Shown here: positions 1-5,221 of the stretch, piece by piece | Numbering within the stretch: the first letter of the stretch is position 1 | How the letters are laid out: every line of letters begins with the position of its first letter | Assembly: GCA_002788865.1 (NCBI GenBank) | Contig: PFSC01000094.1 | Coordinates: 1 to 6,888 of the forward strand | DNA length: 6,888 nucleotides | Source of the DNA: Candidatus Roizmanbacteria bacterium CG_4_9_14_0_2_um_filter_39_13 | GTDB lineage: Bacteria > Patescibacteriota > Microgenomatia > UBA1406 > GWC2-37-13 | Direction of reading: 5' to 3' | Made by a program: the position numbers and the translations under genes | Notes under the pieces: generated by a model | Told to the model about the DNA's origin: nothing | Database searches by the model: none | The model's input: the letters and a program-made list of their open reading frames with translations, nothing else

Positions 1-4
1 AACA

Positions 5-226
5 CTAACTGTTAATAAGTTCTTCAAAGACTTCATAAGGTTTTTTAAATTCAAGAACTTTTCTTGGTCGTCCATTTAACTGGTCTTGTGCTTTCTTAAT
101 AAGGTATAGAGAGACTTTTTTGAAGTCTGTCCCTTTAGGAAAATACTGCCTGATGAGTCCGTTTGTGTTCTCATTCGTACCCCTCTCCCATGGACTTCTT
201 GGATGTGCAAAATATACTTTCCTGAC
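5..226 (-). pseudogene. IS30-family transposase, C-terminal remnant
   Basis: This is the 3' end of an IS30-family transposase, a DDE enzyme that cuts and joins insertion-sequence ends. About 73 codons remain, from a TAA at 227-229 to the TAG at 5-7. The translation has the family's C-terminal hallmark: KVYFAHPRSPWERGTNENTN, followed by GLIRQYFPKGTDF and QLNGRPRK. In IS30 enzymes the Glu of the NEN triplet is the third catalytic acid. The DNA-binding N-terminus and both catalytic Asp are missing, so the fragment is inactive. The break falls just upstream of KVYF, exactly where a second IS fragment starts, which suggests another element inserted into this gene. I am confident of the family and less sure of the order of events. 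Confidence 0.9.
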
Positions 227-239
227 TTACGCATTTCAG
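221..239 (-). mobile_element. Probable IS1634-type element end at junction with IS30 fragment
   Basis: The minus strand reads CTGAAATGCGTAAGTCAGG here. It contains the TGA stop of the IS1634-type gene and runs directly into the IS30 reading frame. A stop codon lying inside the last ~20 bp of an IS is common, and the sharp switch of coding identity fits one terminal inverted repeat of the element inserted into the IS30 gene. The opposite end was lost with the N-terminal half of the gene, so I cannot check the inverted repeat or a target-site duplication. Confidence 0.45.
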
Positions 240-841
240 TGTCCTAAAAATAACTTAAGAATATCTTTTGCTTCTTGATCAAGCTCAGACTCCAACGGCA
301 TTTTTGTATTTCCTATACGGATTTCTCCTTCGCCGACCTTACCCATGATTTCTATTGTTTTTTCTATTGTGTATTTTTTTCTGTTTAAAATTTTCTCTGA
401 CTCTTTCATTACAAGTAAACTGACAAAACATAAAACCATGTGAGATTTGATTCTTTTGGTATCTTGATGAAAGATTGGTCTTGCCCTCAGGTCACTCTTT
501 GACATCCTAAAGGCTTTTTCAACCTTCCAAAGGTTATGATATTGATCAATAATTTCCTTAAAACTGCTTTGATTACCACTGTTGGTAATATATCCTTTCA
601 GTCCATCAAACTGTTTATCCACCTCTATTTTCTCATCATCTAACTTTGTAATTTTATTCTTGTTTTCAATAAGAAGAAATTTGTTTTTATGAATGACTGG
701 TTTTCCTGTCTCCAGTTTCTTTTTTAATTTATCAATTATTTTTTCTCGATTACTTGCATCTTTTTTAGCTCTAACCTCTGAGAGCCTGTTTGAAAACTTA
801 AATAAAGCTCCTATAATAAATCTCCATGACTTTCTCATCAC
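236..841 (-). pseudogene. IS1634/IS4-type transposase, C-terminal half
   Basis: About 200 residues of a DDE transposase of the IS1634/IS4 type; full-length relatives are roughly 500-600 aa. The fragment starts in a RAKKDASNREKI segment typical of this group. It then carries YHNLWKVEKAFRMSKSDLRA, in which Y101, E108 and K115 have the exact spacing of the IS4 Y-(2)-R-(3)-E-(6)-K signature; Leu104 replaces the Arg. E108 is the catalytic Glu. A helical tail (MVLCFVSLLVMKES) follows, and the gene ends in LGH-stop. Upstream of 841 the frame is closed at once by two TGA codons (848-850 and 854-856), so the N-terminal half with the catalytic Asp residues is gone. It is a non-functional remnant abutting the IS30 fragment; a GTG/ATG pair at 836-841 is a chance start. 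Confidence 0.82.
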
Positions 842-893
842 GTCTTTTCACTTTCAAACATTGGCAAAGTTCAATTTCTCATTCATTTTCATA

Positions 894-922
894 TTGCAAT
901 TTTCGCCATACTTTGATACCAT
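894..922 (+). promoter_or_regulatory. Promoter of brnTA, probably giving a leaderless mRNA
   Basis: TTGCAA at 894-899 lies 17 nt before TACCAT (917-922). TACCAT is preceded by TGA in the extended -10 position (TGn). Only six bases separate the -10 from the ATG at 929, so transcription would start at or next to the start codon. No Shine-Dalgarno is present. Confidence 0.45.
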
Positions 923-928
923 ACATTT

Positions 929-1206
929 ATGCCATCCTTTGAGTGGGATGAGGAGAAAAATGCGCTCAATGAGTTCAAGCATGGAGTGTCGTTTGAAGAA
1001 GCTCAAAATGTTTTTTTAGATCCAAATCGTCTCGTCGTTGAAGATCTTGAACACAGTTCTCAAAAAGAAAGTCGGTTTTCCTGTCTTGGTAAAATAGATC
1101 GCGGAATATGTACTGTTCGGTTCACATATAGAAATAACATTGTTAGAATTTATGGCGCAGGTTTCTGGCGCAAAGGAAAAAAAGATATGAAAAAGAAAAC
1201 AAATAA
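929..1206 (+). CDS. brnT: BrnT-family toxin (ribonuclease), end reached by -1 frame at A7
   Basis: BrnT is a RelE-fold ribonuclease toxin of type II toxin-antitoxin systems. It acts in the cytoplasm on RNA and is held inactive by BrnA. The family pattern is clear: FEWDEEKNALNEFKHGVSFE at residues 4-23, then EAQNVFLDPNR, EDLEHSSQKESR, a short GK turn, VRFTYR, and VRIYGAGFWRKGKK at the end of the domain. In the annotated frame the chain does not stop; it runs through residue 86 into BrnA and ends at 1453. A -1 shift at the A7 run (1177-1183) gives RYEKENK and a TAA at 1204-1206, matching the usual BrnT ending (GKxIYExEN). I give that end as the toxin proper. A one-base deletion, programmed slippage or a sequencing error could each explain it. 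Confidence 0.8.
1177..1189 (+). promoter_or_regulatory. Slippery A7 sequence at brnT/brnA junction
   Basis: The zero frame reads GGA AAA AAA GAT ATG. The heptamer A AAA AAA, followed by G, is the type of X XXY YYZ site used for -1 frameshifting (compare A AAA AAG in dnaX). AAAGGA lies 5' of it, although very close. Slipping back one base yields separate toxin with a stop at 1204-1206; no slip yields the fusion. Whether it is used cannot be seen from sequence alone. Confidence 0.4.
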
Positions 1207-1453
1207 TACTCAATATACAGATGAGCCTATTTTGCTGGGAAAACGGGTAAAGGACTTTCTCCCAAGACCAGAGGAGCTTATCTTGAAACAACCAACAAAA
1301 AAAATCACCATCATCCTTGATAGTTCAAGTGTGGACTTTTTCAAAAAGGAGGCAACTCGACTCAATAGTTCCTACCAACGTATGATGCGAAATCTGCTCA
1401 CGGAGTATGCAAATAGGATGAAAAACCAAGACAACCCAGTCTCCCAAAAGTAA
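1187..1453 (+). CDS. brnA: BrnA-family antitoxin (ribbon-helix-helix), in frame with brnT
   Basis: BrnA is the antitoxin partner of BrnT. It neutralises the toxin and represses the operon through a C-terminal ribbon-helix-helix DNA-binding domain. The 88-residue product starts MKKKTNNTQYTDEPI, has the toxin-binding linker VKDFLPRPEEL, then a strand KKITIILD and two helices (SVDFFKKEATRL, SYQRMMRNLLTEYANRMK). Its ATG at 1187 has AAAGGA at 1172-1177 with 9 nt spacing, the best Shine-Dalgarno in the window, so it was meant to be translated on its own. In the sequence as given, the upstream brnT frame also reads straight into it, making a 174-residue BrnT-BrnA fusion (929-1453). Toxin before antitoxin is the normal order for this family. 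Confidence 0.8.
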   Translation: MKKKTNNTQYTDEPILLGKRVKDFLPRPEELILKQPTKKITIILDSSSVDFFKKEATRLNSSYQRMMRNLLTEYANRMKNQDNPVSQK

Positions 1454-1473
1454 CTGATATAATATCCCCATGT

Positions 1474-1500
1474 CACCGTACTATGCTTCGCATAAACGTG
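1474..1500 (+). terminator. Imperfect hairpin after brnTA, possible terminator
   Basis: Starting 21 nt after the brnA stop there is a hairpin with a perfect inner stem TATGC-TTC-GCATA (1482-1494) and outer pairing of CAC/GT with ACGTG, interrupted by bulges. The following bases are AT-rich (ATTTATATATTTG) but not a clean T-run. It is a weak candidate terminator for the plus-strand TA transcript. Confidence 0.3.
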
Positions 1501-1664
1501 ATTTATATATTTGTATAGAATTATGAACCTCTCAATCGGTATAGTTGGAACACAATACGACATTATCTCCCATTTGAGCTGACCATTCCCCTACCCTCTC
1601 CGAGAAAAACAAGAAAGATAATTGAAAGAGACTCTATAGGAAGAATCGCTTACTCTCAGCCTAT

Positions 1665-1690
1665 CTGACAAAATAGTCAGCTTTTCTTTA
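1665..1690 (+). terminator. Hairpin with T-rich tail, candidate plus-strand terminator
   Basis: CTGAC (1665-1669) and GTCAG (1676-1680) pair perfectly around an AAAATA loop and are followed by CTTTTCTTTA. The five-pair stem is short for an intrinsic terminator. It would stop plus-strand transcripts coming from brnTA or from the spacer before they run antisense into the Panacea operon. On the minus strand there is no T-run, so it does not terminate that operon in the usual way. Confidence 0.4.
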
Positions 1691-1704
1691 AGTTGATAAG
1701 CAGT

Positions 1705-2148
1705 TTAATGATGTTTAGAGGTTTCAATATGTGTATTGGTTATTGCAACAATATAGAACATTTTATCGCTTATAAAATAAAATATCCGTGCCGTACTCTG
1801 AATTTTATGTTCTCTGATTTCAACATCTTCTGTTAAACGCTGAAATATTTTTTTGTATGCACCTTTATTGTCAACAGGAGCAATATCTATATTGCTTGAT
1901 TTTAAAGAAGATAAACTATAACATCTACCAATTGTTTTGAGATTCAATAAAGCTCTTCTTGATCCATTTTTAACCAAATCATTTATTTCACATACACTGT
2001 CATTGTAATATTGAAAAGATAAATGATAGCATTCTATCTCTTTATCTGATTCTGTGAGGACATGACTAACATTCTCAGGAATATATTTATTTTTTGAAGG
2101 TGTCCATTGAGGAATTGGTGATATATTTCGAGGATCAGGATTTCGCAT
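1705..2148 (-). CDS. Putative Panacea-partner toxin, RelE/ParE-like C-terminus
   Basis: A 147-residue soluble protein encoded right after a Panacea antitoxin; its ATG overlaps the end of that gene by 14 bp, so the two are translationally coupled. Antitoxin first, toxin second is the usual Panacea order, and the partner is normally toxic. Its layout is a Pro-rich start (1-25), a strand (IECYHLSF), a long helical stretch (NDSVCEINDLVKNGSRRALL), a variable middle, and a C-terminal strand block IREHKIQSTARIFYFISDKM then FYIVAITNTHIETSKHH. The last part resembles the paired strands of RelE/ParE/HigB-type toxins (RxFYxI-x-YIVAI-xxH). His140 and the terminal HH could matter for activity. I do not recognise the exact family; the toxin role rests mainly on position. 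Confidence 0.55.
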   Translation of the reverse strand: MRNPDPRNISPIPQWTPSKNKYIPENVSHVLTESDKEIECYHLSFQYYNDSVCEINDLVKNGSRRALLNLKTIGRCYSLSSLKSSNIDIAPVDNKGAYKKIFQRLTEDVEIREHKIQSTARIFYFISDKMFYIVAITNTHIETSKHH

Positions 2149-2611
2149 CTTTTAATCTTTCACGATAATAATTTTTCATTGAATCATGGGTAATAATATT
2201 TGAGGAGACAACCGCAGAATTTAATCCTTCACGAGCCTTCTGCCAAGGGTACTCATTATGAGTGAGTTCTTCTAAATATTCAGCGTCATATTTCCCATAC
2301 ACTTTCCAAACTTCATCCAAAAGACTATCATCTATAAGATCACTAATTTCTTTAACATTAATATCTTTCTTTATGGGTTCGTATCCATAGCTTTTATATT
2401 CATGATAGACATCTCTAACGGCCGGACCATGTATCCATGCTTCAATATCATCTTTAAAAAGAGGTTTATCTTTGATTGTTAGATTCCATGCTTGAGCGTA
2501 ATACAACAACTTCTGAAGTCGTTTATTGGTTAATTCTTTCCCATCTTTATTAGCTTTCCATATAAAGTATTTAGCAACTCTAGAAGCGGTGTTCGATCTT
2601 GAAGTATTCAT
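2135..2611 (-). CDS. Panacea-domain (DUF4065/SocA-like) antitoxin
   Basis: Panacea-domain proteins are antitoxins that neutralise many unrelated toxins; the founding relatives are annotated GepA, SocA or DUF4065. The sequence shows the domain in order: TNKRLQKLLYYAQAWNLTI (the KLxYYAQxW helix), KPLFKDDIEAWIHGPAVRDV (the D-x-I-E-A-W-x-H-G-P-V signature), YHEYKSYGY, and a C-terminal ELTHNEYPWQKAREG motif, where members usually have xTHxExPWxxAR. The product is about 158 aa, normal for a single-domain antitoxin. I prefer the ATG at 2611, giving MNTSRSNTASRV; a TTG at 2623 would add four residues. The gene leads a two-gene operon with the putative toxin at 1705-2148 and faces away from the membrane-protein gene at 2780. 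Confidence 0.85.
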   Translation of the reverse strand: MNTSRSNTASRVAKYFIWKANKDGKELTNKRLQKLLYYAQAWNLTIKDKPLFKDDIEAWIHGPAVRDVYHEYKSYGYEPIKKDINVKEISDLIDDSLLDEVWKVYGKYDAEYLEELTHNEYPWQKAREGLNSAVVSSNIITHDSMKNYYRERLKDAKS

Positions 2612-2690
2612 ATTAATAAACAAAGGATAATAATTTCAGTGTAGTCTAACATTAAACCAACTGCAATAGATTATCATGAGCAGAGCTAAT

Positions 2691-2702
2691 ATGCTTTTGC
2701 AT
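2691..2702. repeat. Small inverted repeat ATGC-TTTT-GCAT
   Basis: ATGC and GCAT flank TTTT between the divergent Panacea operon and the gene at 2780. It is short and could be chance in AT-rich DNA. Its place upstream of both genes makes it a possible operator half-site pair. Confidence 0.2.
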
Positions 2703-2729
2703 GCCATTTAAATATAGCTGTTGGAGAAC

Positions 2730-2758
2730 TTGACTTTTTATACGGCATATAGTAATAA
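2730..2758 (+). promoter_or_regulatory. Sigma70-type promoter for the gene at 2780
   Basis: TTGACT at 2730-2735 is 17 nt from TAATAA at 2753-2758, close to the consensus in both boxes. A second possible -10, TATAGT, lies at 2763-2768. The ATG is 21 nt beyond the first -10, leaving a leader of about 15 nt with no Shine-Dalgarno. An AGTA-ATAA-TACT inverted repeat overlaps the -10 and could be a repressor site. Confidence 0.55.
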
Positions 2759-2779
2759 TACTTATAGTCTTCATTTGCT

Positions 2780-3157
2780 ATGACAACTGAAATAAAAATA
2801 AAACCGATGGAAGCAATAAAGCAAGATATGCTTGACAGGATCAGTATTGATGAATATAAGAGATACATTCAGTCGGAAAAGGTACATAAGATAGTAAAAT
2901 TAAGCCAAATAGAAAACTATTATGGAGCAGCTTTTGTTTTTACTTCACTTTGTGTTCCTGCTACTATGCATTGGTTGGATATCAGAGGTTTCTTGTATTT
3001 CATCATCTTTATAATTGGAGTCTTTTGTGCAATATACTTTTACACAAAAGCACGTATTTATCATGATAAATTCAGACATGAAATAACATCTGCTTTAACA
3101 GATGCAAAGATGGAATATTGGAAGCTGAAACTAAAAAATGATGATACCTTCAAATAA
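2780..3157 (+). CDS. Small two-helix membrane protein, unknown function
   Basis: A 125-residue protein I do not recognise. Residues 1-45 are charged and probably helical. They are followed by two hydrophobic segments, about 47-65 (YYGAAFVFTSLCVPATMHW) and 69-89 (RGFLYFIIFIIGVFCAIYFY), separated by a very short loop (LDI). A charged C-terminal helix follows (KARIYHDKFRHEITSALTDA onward). Lys/Arg-rich flanks on both sides suggest a hairpin with both ends in the cytoplasm. It has its own promoter and is divergent from the Panacea TA operon and convergent with the surface-protein operon, so it seems to be a single-gene unit. It could be an accessory protein of the neighbouring TA or phage-derived genes, but the sequence gives no proof. 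Confidence 0.7.
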   Translation: MTTEIKIKPMEAIKQDMLDRISIDEYKRYIQSEKVHKIVKLSQIENYYGAAFVFTSLCVPATMHWLDIRGFLYFIIFIIGVFCAIYFYTKARIYHDKFRHEITSALTDAKMEYWKLKLKNDDTFK

Positions 3158-3175
3158 CATAAATAAAATTATGTT
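3156..3175. terminator. AT-rich inverted repeat between convergent genes
   Basis: AACATAA (3156-3162) and TTATGTT (3169-3175) form a perfect seven-pair stem with a six-base loop. It sits in the 31 bp between two convergent stop codons and overlaps the TAA of the plus-strand gene by two bases. Position suggests a bidirectional terminator. The stem is AT-rich and lacks a clear T-run, so this is tentative. Confidence 0.35.
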
Positions 3176-3188
3176 GCTACCGCAGTCT

Positions 3189-4094
3189 TTAATTGCAATA
3201 TGGTTTTGTACACCAATTCATAGGCTTCAAACAAGATGTATTTAGTGGTTTATAGCAAAAATTCTCCGGTTTTGGACAAAAAGTGTACTTTGAAGCATTC
3301 TCAAAGCATTGATCAAATCTTTCAAGATCGTTATTATATTTGTCTATACATGTTGAGTATTTTTCCATCTCTTCGTTCTTTCTTATATTACAATCAGCGT
3401 AATGTTCCATACTCCTATTAAAATCTTCCATACAATTTGAATAAATCTCTGTTGATCTTTGACAACTTTCTGCTTCTCTTGCTTTTCTTTCAGCCTCATT
3501 TATTTTATAGTCATCAGTAAATGAGTAGGTCTCAAAGTTATACCGTTCAATTTTTGCTGTAGGAATTGTTGTTGGAAAAGGAATAAAGTCAAAATGTTTT
3601 ATTACTGGTGTTTCCGTAGGTGTTATCTCCTCTGCATCAACATGGTTTATCTGTTCTATCTTATCACCCAAAACTTGTGGTTGACTTCGTGTTTCAAGAG
3701 TCTTTATTTCTTCTTGAGCTTCTGCAATATATTCAGTAGCAGATTTATATTGAGGATAAGAATTATCGACGACAGAGAAGTATTTTATCGCTTGCTCGTA
3801 ATCTTTGCTTTCAAGAGCGTCTTTACCTAACTGATAATTTTCTTCTGAAATTTTTAATGTGTTTGATTTTTTAATTTTTCCAAGCAAGCTGTCAGATGAC
3901 CGTTGACTATTTGCTTCCTGAAAATATTGTAATGCTTTCGTATACTCATTTTGTGCTAAATAATTGTCTCCATATTTTTCTGATCGTTTAGCTTGATAGA
4001 AACGATTTGCATAAGGATATGCTATGATCATCTCTATAATAAATACCCCGAAACCTACGACAATTAATATCTTCATAAACTTTTCAGTTCTCAA
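3189..4094 (-). CDS. Signal-anchored TPR protein with periodic Cys-rich tail
   Basis: A 301-residue protein of no family I know. Residues 1-7 are basic and 8-27 form one membrane anchor (KILIVVGFGVFIIEMIIAY), so the rest should lie outside the membrane. Two TPR-like repeats follow, about 41-74 (NYLAQNEYTKALQYFQEA) and 84-117 (YQLGKDALESKDYEQAIKYF). A Pro/Thr-rich linker spans about 155-185. The C-terminal third is a helix with Cys at 211, 221, 235, 249 and 263, three of the intervals being exactly 14 residues, with MExY/LERF in each period. It ends in CxKP repeats with Cys at 273, 280, 288, 295 and 300. Ten cysteines outside the cell suggest disulfide cross-linking. The start is TTG at 4094, overlapping the previous stop as TTGA; ATG at 4076 (MKILIVVG) is an alternative. 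Confidence 0.75.
   Translation of the reverse strand: MRTEKFMKILIVVGFGVFIIEMIIAYPYANRFYQAKRSEKYGDNYLAQNEYTKALQYFQEANSQRSSDSLLGKIKKSNTLKISEENYQLGKDALESKDYEQAIKYFSVVDNSYPQYKSATEYIAEAQEEIKTLETRSQPQVLGDKIEQINHVDAEEITPTETPVIKHFDFIPFPTTIPTAKIERYNFETYSFTDDYKINEAERKAREAESCQRSTEIYSNCMEDFNRSMEHYADCNIRKNEEMEKYSTCIDKYNNDLERFDQCFENASKYTFCPKPENFCYKPLNTSCLKPMNWCTKPYCN
3195..3464 (-). repeat. Coding repeat: 14-residue Cys periods then CxKP units
   Basis: Within the TPR protein, residues 221-263 are tandem 14-residue units aligned as MEHYADC / MEKYSTC / LERFDQC, with a charged seven-residue half between. From 273 the pattern changes to seven- or eight-residue units FCPKPEN, FCYKPLNTS, CLKPMN, WCTKPYC. The DNA copies have diverged, so this is an old protein repeat and not a recent duplication. 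Confidence 0.7.
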
Positions 4095-4930
4095 TTTCCA
4101 ACAATATCCAGAATGTCCTGTTTCAACTCAATGAATGTGTCAAGGTCTTCTCTGGTTGATCCCTCACAATGTGCCGTATCATTGAGAGCATGGACTTGTT
4201 CGAGTGTCATATTTTCATACTTGATACATCCTTCTTCGTTTAAAGTCATCCAGTTTGTATAGATACTTTCATAATCACCTTTATACTCGCTATTTACTTT
4301 ATTAAATTTTTTTTCAGTCCCATTCCATTTAAAAAAATCCGACCACATCAGCCGACAGGTAATTCCATAACAGTCAATAGGACGGGTAATGTCATAAATG
4401 AAGCGTATCGTTAGAGGAGCTTGCGACTCGATCATAGTAACAGGATAGCGGGCACTGTTTTGTTTTTCTGGTGAAAACAATACTGCGCCGCTTTGAGGTT
4501 CATAAAATATAGTGGATTCATAAGCGTATGTGTTTAGATGTAAATTCATTTTGTCTATACGGATAAATTGAGTAATTGGAGTAAATCCAAAAAGCGGACT
4601 TGATCCTCCTTCATTCAAAAGATCATCTACATAAGAGTATGTGTAAAATCTATTTTCTTCATCTCCGTTGAAATCATGAAAAAATAGGTAAGGCTGCTTT
4701 TCTTTTGTAGCTATCACTCTCTCACCGAAAATGATTATACTTTTACCTACCTTAAAGGGTGAAATCTTCTCTTTTGTAGCCTCTTGTTTAGAAGTAGGTG
4801 CATTTGCGGATTTGCCGGATTGAGTTATCGGAAAACTCTTATTGATAAAGTAAACAACAATGATCAGAAAGATAATAAAGAAGAAAAATATAAATTTGCG
4901 TTTTTTTAGCATTGTGAAGTTGTAATCCAT
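4091..4930 (-). CDS. Signal-anchored extracellular protein, unknown family
   Basis: A 279-residue protein with a short basic start (LKKRK), one membrane helix at about 12-29 (KFIFFFFIIFLIIVVYFI) and a low-complexity Ser/Thr/Lys linker (31-56). A soluble outer domain rich in strands follows. Residues 85-93 (HDFNGDEEN) look like the DxNxDxxN calcium loop of FG-GAP or dockerin-like repeats, here single and followed by FYTYSY. Four Cys (187, 192, 235, 255) could form two disulfides. It is the first gene of an operon with the Cys-rich TPR protein, overlapping it by 4 bp, so the two probably act together at the cell surface. The start at 4930 is favoured by a -10 box five bases upstream; Met7 at 4912 is an alternative. 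I do not recognise the family. Confidence 0.7.
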   Translation of the reverse strand: MDYNFTMLKKRKFIFFFFIIFLIIVVYFINKSFPITQSGKSANAPTSKQEATKEKISPFKVGKSIIIFGERVIATKEKQPYLFFHDFNGDEENRFYTYSYVDDLLNEGGSSPLFGFTPITQFIRIDKMNLHLNTYAYESTIFYEPQSGAVLFSPEKQNSARYPVTMIESQAPLTIRFIYDITRPIDCYGITCRLMWSDFFKWNGTEKKFNKVNSEYKGDYESIYTNWMTLNEEGCIKYENMTLEQVHALNDTAHCEGSTREDLDTFIELKQDILDIVGN

Positions 4931-4935
4931 AACAA

Positions 4936-4941
4936 ATATTA
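4936..4941 (-). promoter_or_regulatory. -10 box of the surface-protein operon
   Basis: On the minus strand TAATAT is followed by TTGTT and then the ATG at 4930, so the mRNA would have almost no leader. I could not find a good -35 at 16-18 nt. The promoter is back to back with that of the XRE gene, within 57 bp. Confidence 0.4.
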
Positions 4942-4952
4942 CACATCGTCTC

Positions 4953-4981
4953 TGGACTCATAGTATTTATAGCACTAATAT
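4953..4981 (+). promoter_or_regulatory. Leaderless-type promoter of the XRE gene
   Basis: TGGACT (4953-4958), a 17-nt spacer and TAATAT (4976-4981) stand six bases before the ATG at 4988. There is no Shine-Dalgarno. The TAGT...ACTA inverted repeat at 4961-4977 fills the spacer and touches the -10. Confidence 0.5.
4961..4977. promoter_or_regulatory. Candidate XRE operator TAGT(N9)ACTA
   Basis: TAGTATTTATAGCACTA is an inverted repeat with TAGT/ACTA arms lying between the -35 and -10 of the XRE gene and upstream of the divergent surface-protein operon. A bound repressor here could control both. A similar site, TAGTA-T-TACTA, follows the XRE gene at 5211-5221. Confidence 0.3.
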
Positions 4982-4987
4982 CTTGGC

Positions 4988-5200
4988 ATGTCAAAAGATA
5001 TTAGAAAGAGCTTTGGCGAACTCTTACGAACGGCAAGAAAAAGCAGAAATTTAACACAGGAGGAACTTGGAGACAAAGCCGGACTACATTTTACTTATAT
5101 CGGACAGATTGAACGTGGTCACAGGAATCCATCACTTATCAATATATATAGGATCCAGAAAGCATTACGCATTCCTATTTCTGATATTTTTCCTACATAA
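4988..5200 (+). CDS. XRE-family helix-turn-helix transcriptional regulator
   Basis: A 70-residue protein that is almost entirely one Cro/C1-type helix-turn-helix domain. The sequence reads FGELLRTARKSRNLTQEELG, then DKAGLHFTYIGQIERGHRNP, then SLINIYRIQKALRIPISDIF. The DNA-binding HTH is at residues 24-43 and the conserved xxISxIERGxRNPSL core is present, here with IGQIERGHRNPSL. There is no extra ligand or protease domain, so it resembles stand-alone regulators of phages, TA modules and restriction-modification genes. It lies 57 bp from the divergent surface-protein operon and upstream of the gene at 5338. Either could be its target, and the inverted repeats at 4961 and 5211 are candidate binding sites. 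Confidence 0.92.
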   Translation: MSKDIRKSFGELLRTARKSRNLTQEELGDKAGLHFTYIGQIERGHRNPSLINIYRIQKALRIPISDIFPT

Positions 5201-5210
5201 TACTTCATAT

Positions 5211-5221
5211 TAGTATTACTA
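5211..5221. promoter_or_regulatory. Inverted repeat TAGTA-T-TACTA, candidate operator
   Basis: A perfect odd palindrome with five-base arms, 10 bp after the XRE stop codon and about 115 bp upstream of the likely start of the next gene. It resembles the repeat in the XRE promoter. Confidence 0.3.

Larger units (their letters stand above)
1454..1704. other. Gene-poor spacer between convergent TA operons
   Basis: This stretch of about 250 bp lies between the ends of the converging brnTA and Panacea operons. Neither strand shows a convincing gene: a minus-strand open frame at 1372-1563 opposes brnA and looks like no protein family. I see no tRNA or rRNA features. Two hairpins (1474-1500 and 1665-1680) are the only structure I can support. 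A small RNA between them is possible but has no clear promoter. Confidence 0.6.

Noticed and set aside
112..235. Frameshifted but complete IS30 gene
   Set aside because: No IS30-like residues are found upstream of 226 in any minus-strand frame; IS1634-type sequence replaces them.
693..1019. Plus-strand open frame opposite the IS1634-type fragment
   Set aside because: It is antisense to a recognisable transposase and then out of frame with brnT; the translation is Phe/Ser/Leu-rich with no family pattern.
1016..1291. Minus-strand open frame opposite brnTA
   Set aside because: It lies wholly antisense to well-recognised BrnT/BrnA coding sequence and looks like a reverse-frame translation.
1372..1563. 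Minus-strand frame with aromatic-rich hydrophobic product
   Set aside because: Half of it is antisense to brnA, there is no promoter or ribosome site, and the hydrophobicity reflects AT-rich reverse reading.
3236..3830. Two plus-strand frames (3236-3421 and 3594-3830) inside the TPR gene
   Set aside because: Both are antisense to a protein with clear TPR and Cys repeats; the Cys and Tyr richness comes from the opposite strand.
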